Positions 40,901 through 53,783 of a stretch of 64,000 nucleotides of DNA are shown piece after piece. This stretch comes from Thaumatotibia leucotreta. Taxonomy: Eukaryota; Arthropoda; Insecta; Lepidoptera; Tortricidae. A program made the translations under genes and the position numbers. Where the stretch lies: assembly GCA_025490895.1 (NCBI GenBank), contig JALPQI010030811.1, positions 1 to 64,000 on the forward strand, in the 5' to 3' direction. Below the pieces are notes generated by a model. It ran no database searches and was not told the origin of the DNA. It was given only the letters and a program-made list of their open reading frames with translations. Numbering within the stretch: the stretch's first letter is position 1; every line of letters begins with the position of its first letter.

Positions 40901-41570
40901 TATCTCAAACCAACTCCGAGTTCCCTCGCACTTCCTCCAAGTTCATCATCAGGCCTATCTTGTGGTATTTGACCCAACTGCTAATCCTCAAAGCCAACAC
41001 AACATATCATTATCCTTAACCAACTCCGAGTTCCCTCGCACTTACTCCAAGTTCATCATCAGGCCTATCTTGTGATATTTGACCCATGCTCACCAAGAGG
41101 ATCCTAAAAAGCCAACAGAACATATCATTATCTCAAACTCAAACCAACTCCGAGTTACCTCGAACTTCCACCAAGTTCATCATCAGACCCATGTTGAGTA
41201 TTTGACCCATGCTCACCAAGAGCAGCCTCAAAAGCCGACACAACATAATATATCATTATCTCAAACCAACTCCGAGTTCCCTCGCACTTACTCCGAGTTC
41301 ATCATCAGGCCTATCTTGTGGTTTTTGACCTAACTGCTCATCCTACAAAGCCATCGTAGGATATCATTGTCTCAAACCTACTCCGAGTTCCCTCGAACTT
41401 CGTCCAATTTCATCATCAAGCCTATCGTATGACACGGAACCCAACTCATACCAAGATAATACTAAAAAGCCAACATAACATTTATCGATGTCAAATCAAC
41501 TCCGAGTGCCCTCGTATTGCCTTCGAGATCAATTATTGTCAGGCCCATCGGTGGAATCACATGGGCGATG
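37955..41570. repeat. ~119-bp satellite array (A)
   Basis: About 20 monomers with consensus pieces ttccctcgcacttcctccaa, gttcatcatcaggcctatct, tgtggtatttgacc and aagccaacacaacatatcat. Groups of three repeat at about 359 bp (38264 and 38623), a higher-order unit. Open frames across it (for example 38620-39210) follow the period and have no domain, so I do not call them genes. It is interrupted by the hAT-like element at 39351-40527. B holds a shorter array at 58858-59510. Confidence 0.88.
39351..40527. mobile_element. 1177-bp non-autonomous hAT-like transposon
   Basis: TIRs are CAGTGGCGTGCAC and GTGCACGCCACTG. ACAACATA flanks both sides (39343-39350, 40528-40535), a perfect 8-bp duplication. 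CAxTG ends with 8-bp TSD are hAT hallmarks. Subterminal ctgcctaccctag / ttgcctaccctaa repeats lie near both ends. No transposase ORF. Confidence 0.92.
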
Positions 41571-41935
41571 AGCGTTCCTGACTCAAAAAACCTGCGTTAA
41601 AAAAACTGTCCACATTACGTACTTACGCAATAAACTGTAAAAATTTTGAATCAAACGACTTGTTTACTTACCACTAACTACGTAAAAAACTACAAACTAC
41701 TGATTACTACTGAATAATCTAATCTAAAAAAGATTGGAAAATGTTACATAGCTAAAAATCAATCCTTATTTTCATCTCTATTCCGTAAACCCGGTTAAAC
41801 TTACTTAAAACAAAGCACGTGGTCACGGTAATTAACGAAACCAACATTGTCCCACCTCTAATGGTACACGTGCTTCGTAAGAAAGGAATAGCACATTAAA
41901 TTTTTGATTTGATGAATGGGGAGAAGTACTATAAA

Positions 41936-42003
41936 GTATAAATAAATAAATAAATATCTTGGGACATCTTACAAAAATCAACCTAGTCCCATGGTAAGCT
42001 CAA
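41936..42003 (-). mobile_element. SINE tail fragment (A only)
   Basis: aataaataaatatcttggga and acctagtcccatggtaagct are the reverse complement of the SINE tails at 27060-27140. Absent from B at about 59870. Confidence 0.8.
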
Positions 42004-42111
42004 TTAACTATGTCTCAATTAAGTATGACTTTTCTGCGGAATGTAGTTCCGTCTATTTTTAAATTAGAACTTCTTGTTGTCTTTGCATACCTATTCACAC
42101 AACACATGCAC

Positions 42112-42462
42112 AGAGCATCAAAATCGAATCCACTGCAAAATAGTAAGCACTTGGTTTCGCTCGAATCCCGACGCACATTAAAGGATCAAACTTTTCTGTA
42201 TAAGATTTTAAATAATTACATTGACTCGCTTTATTTAGTAAGCAAAATTTATTTTAAAACTCCCCGTTTGAACACACGACACAACAGGCTATTGTACATT
42301 CCCTTTACGCGAAAAAATTATAAATCTAATTCATTCATAAATAAAACGTGCAAGTGTAATAATACTCTTTTCTCCCATATTGATATGTTTAATGTTCCAC
42401 TAGTTACATTTAAGCGCGAGGTATTTAAAACCTTGAATGGTGAAGTAACTCAGGAAGATTAA
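42112..42462 (+). pseudogene. LINE RT C-terminal tail
   Basis: Reads SLESRRTLKDQTFLYKILNN, then YIDSLYLVSKIYFKTPRLNT and VPLVTFKREVFKTL. This is the C-terminal region typical of Jockey/CR1 reverse transcriptases. The frame extends upstream into flanking DNA by chance (from 42010). Not functional. Confidence 0.8.
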
Positions 42463-42697
42463 TTATACTTACCCTTAATCTATATTGTACTTTTTAGTTT
42501 TACGCAAATTGCCAACAAATGTCTGTTTTTCTTTTGTGTTAAGTTGAATTTGTTTGTTTGCGCTCCGCATTTTTTAATCATGTATGCGTGTTAAAATCTA
42601 GTGGCAACTTCATTGATTTATGTATTAATCAGCGTGATTATGTTTAAGAATAATTGTATCGTTTGTGCCCGAATAAACATTAAAACATTAAAACACA
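42112..42697 (+). mobile_element. 5'-truncated LINE (A only)
   Basis: RT C-terminal coding to 42462, then a 3'-UTR ending cgaataaacattaaaacatt. Copy B has the uninterrupted site (acaacac..catg near 62032). About 7 bp (acacatg) flank both sides. Confidence 0.8.
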
Positions 42698-42935
42698 TGG
42701 ACATTTCAAAGAAGTGAAATGCACTTTTTCGACTTTTTTATTGCCAAAAACGAGCGCTATTTACGGGTCTGTTATTTAGTCGCATCGCAACTGAACAGGC
42801 ACGACGAGCGCCGCGTCTATATCAGTGCGAGAAATAAAACGGCTGGTGACTGCGAGTCGCCTTATAATGAGCGTCTATAGGAGGTGGTCTGTGACCAGCA
42901 AGAAATGCTACCCTTCGTTTACGAGTAGGAGCATA

Positions 42936-44025
42936 TTATTAATTAAAAATTTAAAACAATAATTAAGTAGTAGACCCTGAAGGTGCATTCCGACCAAACG
43001 AACATTCGCTATGCTAGCCCCCCACTCTACGAAATTAGATCGTTACACAAAACGTGATTGGTTGATTTCGTAGAGCGGGGGATAGAACAGCGAATGCTCT
43101 TTTGGCCTGCATGCACCTTAAAGGGTCAACGGATTGAAAATGGTGATGTGTTTTGATTGGCCAGTTTGAATAAAATTATTTTGAAAACTGTACAATCTAT
43201 ATAGGTACATAAATTAAATCTAACTAACCTAACCTATACATATCTAAGATTGGCCCTTGTGGCATTGTAGCGAAGATGCAGGCGGCATTTCCTCGTTGTA
43301 TCGCAATATTTACGCGTTGTGCGAGCAAGTCGCCAGCTCTTCGGTCTTTAGTAACGGTGGAAATCATAAATATACATCTACAACATTTTTTTTTAGTAGT
43401 TTATTTTTATATTTTTAAGTTGTTTCCACACCTTCCACCTTACGACTATAGATAGTCTATGAAGACCTTCGTGCTATCGATGGAAAAACTTGGCATCAAT
43501 GGTGTGTCTATGATTTTTTTTTTTGTGTAAGGCATGAATTTTGTAGAAAAAAATATTTTCTTTACTATAGCTTTTTTAGCAATACATACACTTTACCCAT
43601 TGTAATTAAAAATACTCAATTGCAATATTCATCATTAATCTATGTAAAAGTAACAAAATAATATCCTATCTACATGCGACCATGTGCCGCTTACTCTATA
43701 CACGCTCATACAAAAAGTCACGAATGTGATATATTATTGGCCGGTACTGTAGATTCCTTAAATATAGTGTGATCAACCCAAATCGGTCAGTATGGAGATT
43801 TTGGAAACCATAACAGATAGCGAAATCTTGTCTTAGGAACCATGAGATCGATTTTAGTAAAAAGAAAAACTGCATTCATACAATTACAAAAATACGTGTA
43901 CTCGGTCCAGGAATCGAACCAGGACAGTTTGAAAAATAAAAATTTGTTATTTTCATTTGGACATCGGTTGTGTAACTCTTATTAGTTTAGGGTAGTAAAT
44001 GTTACTAAGAAACATGCATGATAAC
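42936..44025. other. Spacer between the duplication copies, part 1
   Basis: It contains an inverted-repeat MITE at 43004-43123 (ggtgcattccgaccaaacga / ttggcctgcatgcacctta). Sequence at 43788-43862 is similar to 48073-48140. No gene seen. Confidence 0.5.
43004..43123. mobile_element. MITE aaggtgcat..cgaa(c/t)gctctt
   Basis: Arms with ccccactctacgaa / gtagagcgggggat are mirrored. A better-kept relative lies at 63422-63563. Confidence 0.75.
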
Positions 44026-44536
44026 TAGGGTTAGGAATTTTGGTGGCATTAGGTAAACAGCGAACAGTGGAGTCGTTGCTTAAATTATTTATGATTGAAT
44101 GAATAATTAATTAATCAAAAATAATACATAAATATATTCTTTTTAACAGAGTTTCGCCCATTTTAAGTATTCGACAATTTTATTGTATTAATATGTGACT
44201 ATTGTGACTACCTATGAAATGAAGTTCAATCTTTTTTTTATAATATGGCTTATGATTATTATATAATATTTATGTGCTTCGAGAAAACTAGAACCTTGAA
44301 AATCAAATATTAAATTTTCTCATTTATCAACATTTTTATTGAAAATTAATACTTTTCTAGATTCTCAAAAATAAAATTCATGTTATTTATTTAGATTCAT
44401 TGATAAATCCAGCTAGAACTAAACACTATTTCATTATTATTTTATAAGTTAATCATTTATTCAAGTAAAAAATGTTTGTAACATCGACTCCACTGCTCTA
44501 TGTTCAATAAATGCCACCAAAATCCTAACCCTAATG
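44026..44536. mobile_element. ~510-bp inverted-repeat element agggttagga
   Basis: agggttaggaattttggtgg...acagtggagtcg is mirrored by cgactccactgctctatg...ccaccaaaatcctaacccta. The interior is AT-rich without an ORF. Confidence 0.75.
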
Positions 44537-44820
44537 ATAACACAAACATGATATCTAAAACTTATAAAAATGACAAATGTATTCTTATTGCCGTCACCAC
44601 ACGGCTGGCACACCCCAACTCCTCCTGCGGGTGTCGTAAGAGTCGACTAAGGGATTGAAGTGTCACTGACCATTATTTGATAAAATATTGATGATGAGCA
44701 GCAGCGTCATCATAGTGGACACATTACTGCGATTGCCAATCCGCTTGCCCAGCGTGGCGATTATGGGTATTTTCCTCCTAATGCGTTTATTCGCATAGTT
44801 AATAGGAGAGGCCTACGTCC

Positions 44821-47800
44821 GAGTTTTTTTTTTTTTTTTTTTTTTTCGGACACCGAGCTGAGCGGTCGCTTCCCAATTATCCTGCCGCTCCTTTAAGGCC
44901 CAATTGTCCCACGAAGACAATAGGCGCCGATACCAGATGTGCACGCAACATTTGGTGGAAGCGAATGCAACATTTTTGGGTGCTAATATTAGAGAAAGCC
45001 CTTGAGCCCGAATTTAAATTCTGCTTACAATTACGCGAATAGTGTTATCCTATGTATTCTAAAGTGTCGCGTCCATATAATGTTTTCGTGTCTCAGTGAG
45101 TGTATGCAAGTGCGGGTTAGTGCGTTTGATAAGCCGCGACATCGTGCGCAGCCGCATGCCTCGCGCGACCAGGCGCAAGCGTAGCGGATACAGCCGCATA
45201 TAACACCTACTCCCTCAGCAAACTTGGTGAGATCGTTTTGATTTAGATTTTTTGTTGCAAAATCAAGACATAACAGGACCTGACAAACTCAATGTCAACC
45301 TATCTAATCTAATCTTGAAATCTCCTCTCACCCCTCTAACTTAAATTAAAATTGTTTCAAGTTTTAAAGTAAATTGTTATGTAAGTTTACATTGTGTAGG
45401 TGTTTAATACTATGTCGGATTATCATTTTCATGAAAAGTGTTCAATCAATGTCTATATGTATGTTTGTGTATAATTATGTGTATTGTGTAGTTGGTTATT
45501 TTAATATTATGTCGGATTATCATTTTCGTGAAAGTGTTCAATCGTACGAAAGTGCGCGTTGTATGCGAATGTGAACTTGTGAAGTGCCCCACTATGTAAA
45601 TACATTTATGTGTAAAACGTGTACAGAGTTTAGTGAGTGCGCGAACGTTCCCCGGTCGGACCCCACGTTGCCAACACACTGCTGCAACGAGTTTATAATT
45701 AAAAAAGCATATAATTCAGGGGAGATCAAACCAATGAATTTTTTACTTTGTATAAATTACTTGCCAAAAATTACTTAAGGCCTACATACATGTCGCAAAT
45801 AAATGCAGCCCGAGTGGAAAAAAATGTGCTTCTGATTTTAAGGGTGAATATGAAGTACCTACTTACACTATCGCGAGAGACTTAAACAATAAAAATAAAC
45901 CGCACACCGTTAAATGCACATTGAGAAATTAAATATGTACTACCACAATCTCCGCAGGTATGTCAATCATTTTCCCACGTTTCACTAACGGTGAATATGT
46001 CTGGTAACAGCAAGCCATAAAATCACTAAAAAGTCGGAGAAATTCTAATAACTACGAACAAATGGCCTAAATTGTCATCATAAAACATTTTGAATAGGTC
46101 CCGACATTTGCGAGATACAAGCCTGGCAGAGATAAGGCTTTTTTAAGAAAGTGGTAAAAAAATCTATAAGCAATAAGCAACCCCTAGGGGATATCGTAAA
46201 AATCCACAAAACAATTGCGCTTTTGTTGACCAGATGTTTGCATAAGATTTAAGTACACGTGCAGGCCTGTTAAGCATGTCCATTTTGGTAAAATCATTTT
46301 GTATTCGTTTATCAATTTTGGGAAAATGTCTAAATCTAATGTAATATGTGTGTGCCATACAAATATTTAGTGTTTTTAATTTTATAGTGGCCAGTGAGTG
46401 AATTTAAGTGACTGTGAGAATACAATATAAACGTTCCTTGTAATGTAATATGTGTGTGCCATAATAGTGATGGACCCTGCGGCACGCGGCAACTAAAAAT
46501 TTAGATATGTATCCCTTTTTTTTGGGGTATAATGCAACTATTTGTCTATTGTGATACAATACTGGTTAAACGTTATTACTAAGAGTTAGTGAATTGAATG
46601 TTTCGTCGGTGTACATGTGGGGAATCAATCTATTATTAGCCAGGAGGTTGATATTTAGATATCGACAGACCCCCAACAAGAATGGAAGACGGTGTTAGTA
46701 AGAATGCTGGCCCACTCTGGGGGAAAAATAGGGAAGACCTGTACTCTACGTTGTCCTGTTGTACTGTACGTTGCTACTGATGATAGAGAAAAAAAAAACT
46801 GTATTTAAGTGTACCGTAATGGCTGTGACGAGGGTTTAGCAGTGGACTGAGGATCCATAATTATGGATAATAGTCGTATTCAGGCGCGGATCCAGGGGGG
46901 GGGCAATGGGGGCACTTGCCCCTCACGCTGGACTTATGTATGGCTAGGTGGTGTTTGAAGTGTAAAATACTATCATATCATAGGGCAGTGCCCCCCCCTC
47001 AACGAAGTCCTGGATCCGCGCCTGGTCGTATTCACGATTCAGCGATGTATCTCGGACAAGATAAGAACTATATCGACAGCTTTAATTAAGTGTTTAATAT
47101 ATATTTAAGTGTGATTAATAGTGTTATAGTGGTGTAGTAGTTGCGGTTTTAATACAGGACAGATACAGACAAACGCGCTTGTGAAAAGAGTCGCGTGCCT
47201 GGAACAAATGACGACAGCAGATAGTTCATCGCACCTGAAAATACTTGCATCAAAATGGAATCCGATAAAATAATTTATCATACGTATGAGACAAAACAAA
47301 ACGTACGTACAAATAATATTATGGCCGTTAGTCAACACTACATTCAAGAAAAGTCTCGTGGTTTTATGCAGCTAAAAGAAAAAACGATCGGAACAAGGAT
47401 TATATTTACTTCACATACACATGTCATGATATGCTTCAATTTCAAGATATGCTGGATATATCAAAAAGAAAAAAAAAGTACTGGAAGACCATGAAAGAAA
47501 GATGGGGATGGGGGGCACAATGCAGTCACATATTTAGTATATATTACACATCAAGTATAGTATCTATCTCCCTCATGCTGGCTTCACGATGCCTTGTATT
47601 CGGGTCGGCTCCACCTCCTGTCACTCCTACTATCCTGACTGCGAACCCTACACTCCGTCCTATCTACTTGGTGCTCCGGTGTCTCGGGCAGGTTGTTGAT
47701 GCCTGCGGTGGGGCGGCGGACGTTGGTGCTAAACGAGTAGGTGTGCTCGCGTAATCGAATAGCTTTAGTGTTTGAGGTTCAGTCGGTGTGGTGTGAAACT

Positions 47801-47968
47801 GACATTCACCATCGACTCGGTACCACTTATGGTGAGGCAGAACGGACATGCGAACAACTTATGCCATTTTGCACTAACACTTCCTCCCTCTCGTAGTCAC
47901 CTCTTCCGAGTCCTTGCAGCAGAACTGCTGGCTGGAGTGGCCACTAGTATCAGTATCAGTATCAGTAT
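44821..47968 (-). mobile_element. 3.15-kb poly(A)-tailed retroposon of unknown origin
   Basis: It is flanked by a 26-bp direct repeat (atagttaataggagaggc followed by ctacgtcc). On the - strand it ends in a run of about 22 A's at 44824-44846. This is the signature of target-primed insertion. No reverse transcriptase or other domain is recognisable in any frame. A hAT-like MITE (46881-47024) is nested inside, and the - strand 5' end starts with an (actgat)n run. It could be a processed transcript of a host locus or a badly decayed LINE. Confidence 0.65.
46881..47024. mobile_element. 144-bp hAT-like MITE
   Basis: Ends CAGGCGCGGATCCAGG and CCTGGATCCGCGCCTG. Flanked by GTCGTATT at 46873-46880 and 47025-47032 (8-bp TSD). 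Confidence 0.92.
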
Positions 47969-48030
47969 CAGTATAGTTAATAGGAGAGGCCTACGTCCAG
48001 CAGTGGACTATCATAGGCTGATGATGATAA

Positions 48031-48430
48031 AAATGAATTGATTTTTAACACTGGAGTTTTATTTTTTGACTTTGTATGGGAAAGTAACAAACCATGATAG
48101 ATATCGAAATCTGTTCTTAGGAACCATGCCATTATTATTAAATCTATAAATGAAGCCATGTAGGTACTAGGTACTTACATGACATGCGACCTTACTGAGC
48201 CCTGGTTGGACATATATTTTTGCTTGCTCCTATGCGTTTGAACATTTCCGGTTGCGTGAATTTCGTCCGTTTTAATATTCTCCTTAAATTATTAATTCAT
48301 TTGTGGAAAATAAGCCTAAAATGTTTGACTCATAAATGACATTGGCGGTGACAAATTACCAAAAATGTTTGTGGTCACTAACCAAAAAGTATTTTACGCG
48401 TCCATATAAATTTGAATTACATAGGTAGTT
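48031..48430. other. Spacer, nothing recognised
   Basis: AT-rich. Only the weak similarity of 48073-48140 to 43788-43862 was noticed. Confidence 0.5.
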
Positions 48431-48700
48431 GTCAGCCTCCTAGTTGACCCTACGAAGCAGAAGGTTTCGGGTTCGAACCCCAGCGAAGGGATTATTTTTT
48501 GTATTTTTTTATTACAAATATTTGTTTCTTGGTCGTGTCTGTCTATGATATTTAAGTACGAGAACCTATATATTATGTAGTTATCTATATATTATAATAG
48601 AATATGATCGTCTATTCTTATTACCCACAACAGCCTTAAATTAAGCTTACCGTGGGACTAGGCCGATTTATGTGGGATGTCCCGAGATATTTAATAGTTT
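48431..48700 (+). mobile_element. tRNA-derived SINE, diverged copy
   Basis: gtcagcctcctagttgaccc and ggtttcgggttcgaacccca, with the tail aagcttaccgtgggactagg. Same family as 26859-27140 but with a shorter A-box region and more changes. Confidence 0.83.
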
Positions 48701-49326
48701 ATTGTTATTTATTAATAGCCAGTAATTGTATATATTACCTCTCGGATTTTAGTATCGTACTAAAGAACTTAGTCCATTCTTCCACACTGTTGTACAAGTT
48801 ATGCTAAAAGAGACAAATTAGGTAGGTACCTACTGACTGCAATTCATAAATCCGCTATATTGTCTTTTGAAATCTGGCCAGGCGAATCTAAGGATCAAAT
48901 TTTACCGGATATTTTTTTTGATATAAACAATAACAACATACCTATTTTATGAAATGCCCTAACTTTGAATAATCCATCTATTGACCGAATATATTACTAC
49001 TTAGTGAGGTAATTTAACTAGCAGTTTTCAAGTGACATCTGTGATGGATATGGTTAAGCTTACCTTGTCATCTGCCTCCATGTCAGTTTTCATGGATAGT
49101 ATTATTCACGCACATATACAAAGGCAAAAAGCGAAATTGTATCAATTTTCAAATTGATAATTCAGAAATACTATACCACTTTTTGGACTTTTTTTTACAT
49201 ACGCGCAATCTACGGGATACGTACAGCTCACTATCAAGGTTCAAAATTACAAAAAGTCTACTAATTAACAGAGTTAATGTCGACAAATTTGTATGAAAAT
49301 CTCACAGGGACATCCACCTTAAGGTG
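48701..49326. other. Spacer before copy B
   Basis: No feature recognised. ttaaggtggattcgacc marks the border with copy B. Confidence 0.5.
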
Positions 49327-52196
49327 GATTCGACCCTATCCCTGCCGCTTATCTGCTAAAAGATGGCGCTACAATTGCACAAACACCATATTTTCGTCAT
49401 TTTCTGCTAAACCGAAGATCAGAGTTAACATGTTTTGAGATACGCGCAAGGAGCAAAAAATCTAATGTACAAATTGATAGCAACCTGCACAAAATACTGT
49501 TCTTCTAAATCGCAATAATGCAAAAACTAGAAAATTATGTAATTTTACCCTGTAACGCACACTACTACACCTCCCGTCAGTACCCAATGTCAGTTGTACA
49601 ATCATTACTCATCAATAAACTAGATGGCGCCAGTTAAAAGAACAGCTTTTCTAAATGGTCTAAGTTCTAACTAGAGGGCGCCAATTAGGAAATGACTTTA
49701 TATTGTATTGTATATTTGTGAAGCAAAACCAACTGTTGGTTTGGTATTAAAATCCCTACTTTTAACTGTACAGATATAACAACAGCTGTAGTAAAGAAGT
49801 TATTCCCGTACTCTTCGGGTAATACCTATCCGTCGCCGTTATGTACAACTCTTTAGAGTATTATATTTTTTGGTACAGCTACTTACTGGTAAATAAAAAA
49901 GTTATCAAAGAAAGTTACTTATGTCCCAAAACACTAGTATTTACCGCAGCGGGTCTCTATTCGCTAGGAACAATGTGGCAATATAATTACGAGTATAGAT
50001 TGACCTAAGAAATTCATAGTATTATACTTGATCAACGGCACTAGCACATATCGTGCATGACAGGAACCTTGTCGCGGCTACCCGTCCCTTTTTGATTACA
50101 TTGATTCAAAAGAGATGAGAAGTTGCGAGCAGGTCACAAATTGCTGCCAATATTGTTGTACAAGATGTGCTAGGGCCTCAAGTATAATAAGTAATAAAAT
50201 GTGTAGGTATTTTGGGTAGTTCTATGGAGTTAGAAGATTGAAGAAATATATTCATTAGACACGTAGTAGTAGACCAAATTGAATGATCTGATGGACATTT
50301 GCCGACTTTCTTTATTACCAACTACGATACTGATGATGTACTAGTGGTTTATCGGACATTTAGATTTTAGACCTTGTTGGAGTAACATTTATATTACTAA
50401 ATGTTAGCCTACATACCTACTATGTTAGTCTCCAACTAACATTTTACATTACATAATATGTAAGGATAGTGTTATCCTGTCTAAGTTTACCTACATTTTC
50501 GCCTACCATCCCATAAGATGCTAATTAGATTGTCCGATATCAATTAAAAGTAGGTTAGGTACGAGTACTTACAAATACAAACGCAACGAAGATTTTCCAG
50601 ACACAGGCGAACAGCTGGACGCTCAATTTTCGGATGCTTTATACCATATAAACAAGGTGCTGTATTTCCGTTGTCAGAGAGGTTTCAGGAGTATTAGGAT
50701 GCAGTGTAGTTAGACCCCCTAGAGTTTAGTTCATGTTTCAGAAGTACCTACTACCTAGGCATGTTACAGTAGCTAATACCTACTATTTTACGCGGTTTCA
50801 ACATTTTTCATCACATTTGCTTTCTAAGCGCGCCATTGCTTGTGCATATTGCAGTGGGAGTAATAGAAAAGTGAAATTCCTTAGGGAATACCAATATTTC
50901 GTCTCATAACATATTCTTTGTCTGCAAGTGTTATAAAAAACATTGTATGCATCACAATCGGTAAGAGGCATACCTACTAACTCGAGTCATCAAAAGCCCT
51001 CCGCCTACGGCGTCGGGCTTCTAACACTCTCGTTAGTGATACTGTACTTACCTCCCTAGATGCACAATGTACTATTATCGACCGCTCTGAAACATTTAAA
51101 AACCTTCTAGAGGGACTCTGTATTCCAACCTCACGGGAATGTAGGTATTTGTTTCTTGGCCACCTATTTAGTATAGCCGACGGCAATGGTCAAATGGTTG
51201 ATAGTGGCTGTTTTCCTAGCTGTAGATGTTTGTCTGATAGCATTGCAACAGAATGTATTATTATAAATTGTTGAAGGTAGTTAGGTAGGTACTTCTTGAA
51301 CCTAGTATCTACAAAACGTACTAGAGAGGGAAAGGATACTTTCAGGCACTGTGTGCTTACCATAAGCTGCCGCTGCGTTTTTAACGCGGACTTACTTTCC
51401 ATCCCGCCCGTAATCGCGTCTTGGGGCGAGCCACCCGTATAGAAAGCACCTATGTAAGTCCGCGTTAATAACGCAGGGGCAGCTCATGGTACGGCTACTG
51501 GTTCCACAGGAGGCGAGTAAGGGATGATTTGTCGACTTTTTTCTCGCTCACTAAACAAAGAGTAGATATAGATCCTATGTCAGTAAAATTAACAAATATA
51601 CCTATACATATATATGTAGATGATCGTTGGCTGTTCACACTGCCGCTTCCTCAGTGAGGGTTTTTAATATTTTTTTCTGACACTGGGGCGGTGATATGGC
51701 GTAAGGACCAACAAACTGTCAAAATAAATACGCGAATTGAATTTTCTATATATTTTGTGGTTTATTTATTCTTAAAACCATTACATAAGGAATAATGTTT
51801 TCTAAAATAAATAAACGTTTCCGAGTCAATTCCCATGAAATGCCTTTAGTACTTACCGTTTGGTATTCGGATTTGATAGCTGGCTGCCAAATGGGAAATA
51901 TAGTTTCCCGTCTGGTAGGATGAAATGGGACTAACTTTCCCATCTCGTATCTGGATTTGGTACAAACCTGGTTACAAACCGGTAATGATAAGCCCCGATT
52001 TAAAGCCAGTTACCTATTGGGATTTTAATCCCATTTCGAAGCTGGTTTGGTAGCCAATCTACTAAAGGATGAAATGAACAAAGTTCTAGTAATTTTGTTT
52101 AGTGTCAGTCATTTTGAGTTCCTGTTTTAGGGCCCAATCTTCAGTTCGGCGACCGTTTTCTAGTCGTCATACATTTATGAAATTAATAAACTCCAA

Positions 52197-52914
52197 ATGT
52201 AACGATCCAAATGTAATTATAACGATAATGGCGAGACATTTCGAAATTATACTTCAAATAGTCTGGTCCCGCCATTATAACGTTATAATGGCGGAACCAG
52301 GTCCTGAATTCTGTCCATATTCTGTCGATTCATATTGCATCATTTAGTACTTACTGAATTTGTACTATTTGGTACCTGTTGTAAAAAAAATTGTACTTCT
52401 TTCATTCCAAAATTATATTTGAAATAGTCTGGTTCCGCCAGATCATTTGAAGCAGACTATTTGAAATATAATTTTAAAATGGAAGAGGTACTAATTTTTT
52501 TACAAGAGGTATCAATACCAAATAGTACTAATTCAGTACTAAATAATGCAATATGAATCGACAGAATATGGACAGAATTCAGGACCTGGTCCCACCATTA
52601 TAACGTTATAATGGCGGGACCAGACTGTTTGAAGTATAATTTTGAAATGGAAGAGGTATTATTTTTTTACAACAGGTACCAAAAAGTACAAATTCAGTAC
52701 TTAATAAATATTGCAATATGAATCGATCGAATTCAGGATTTGGTTCCGCCATTATAACGTTATAATGGCGGGACCAGACTGATTGAATATAACTTTGAAA
52801 TAGAAGAGGTACAATTTTTTTTACAACAGGTACTAAATAGTACAAATTCAGTACTAAATAATGCAATATGAATCGATCGAATTCAGGATCCGGTCCCGCC
52901 ATTATAACGGTTAC
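52197..52914. mobile_element. Foldback-like element, rearranged copy (B)
   Basis: Same termini and target site context (ctccaaat at both sides) as 30572-31550, but with fewer units in the left array and an altered left tip (gtaacgatccaaatgtaatt). Confidence 0.8.
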
Positions 52915-53783
52915 CTCCAAATACAATTAGAATTTCGATATTTCATGTTCAGTGCCTATGAATCTGACAGCTGTTTGGACCACACGCCTATATAGCGTTG
53001 CCTGCAAAAGATCGAAAATCCTAACTTACTGGCCAACGATACAGTAAATATAATAAACAGTAGCCGTACCATGACTTTACAAGTATCGGTAACATTAGGT
53101 TTTATTAAATACGTTGAGCAGGCCATCGCGCTCGCTCCTATTTGTAAGCGCGAGCACGATAGAATGCACGTATCGAGTAAAACCTTACGTAATTACGTAT
53201 CCTTTACTTTCCAGCTCATGGCACGGCTACAGTACCTACCTACTCTTCTGTACTCTTCTGCTGAGAACTAATATTCGCTAAATTTAAATATTGGTGGCCT
53301 AAATATATGCATAGCTAAAACATAGGTTTCAATCTGTTGAGTATCGAAAGTTCATCGCCTCGTCTGTTCTTGTATCAACGTCTGTGCTATGTACAAATTG
53401 TTTTATATCCATGTAGGAATACTTCAGTAAATAGATGACGAATAGTACCTAATACCAAAGTTTGGGGCTACTATTAACGATGTAATCGAGATAATGGGTT
53501 GCCGAATGGTTGACACATACATATTATAGTTTTTATATACATAATATATTCTTGCTCTATATTCTATACTCTGTTTGGTTAGATATTTAAAAAAAGGTAA
53601 ACAATCTTGCAGTATCTTTTTATTGAAACTACAAGTAGAAAATAAGTTTTACCAAATATACGTAATATAACAAAGGAATACAGTGATTTACATTGTTTTG
53701 ATTCATTAAGTACCTAGTTTGGATTTTTAAATGCATTTTTCAATAAAAAGATAGTGCAAGATTTTTTACCTTTTTAAAATACC

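Larger units (their letters stand above)
27971..42935 (+). repeat. Segmental duplication copy A
   Basis: Starts gattctaccctatccctgcc and is colinear with copy B at 49327-62280: the 28-36.45 kb part matches 49.33-57.51 kb, and the 37.96-42.94 kb part matches 58.86-62.28 kb. The 36.45-37.96 kb stretch (with the THAP remnant) has no match in B. Identity is visibly high with many small indels. Clear extra blocks in A lie at 33528-34800, 39351-40527, 41936-42003 and 42112-42697. Confidence 0.88.
44590..48030 (+). mobile_element. RTE-type LINE 3' region, split by an insertion
   Basis: Left piece 44590-44820 has aactcctcctgcgggtgtcg, taagagtcgactaaggga and the terminal atagttaataggagaggcct. The right piece 47969-48030 resumes with the same string and completes agcagtggactatcataggc tgatgatgat. 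The two pieces form one RTE 3' end around a 3.15-kb insertion. Confidence 0.75.
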
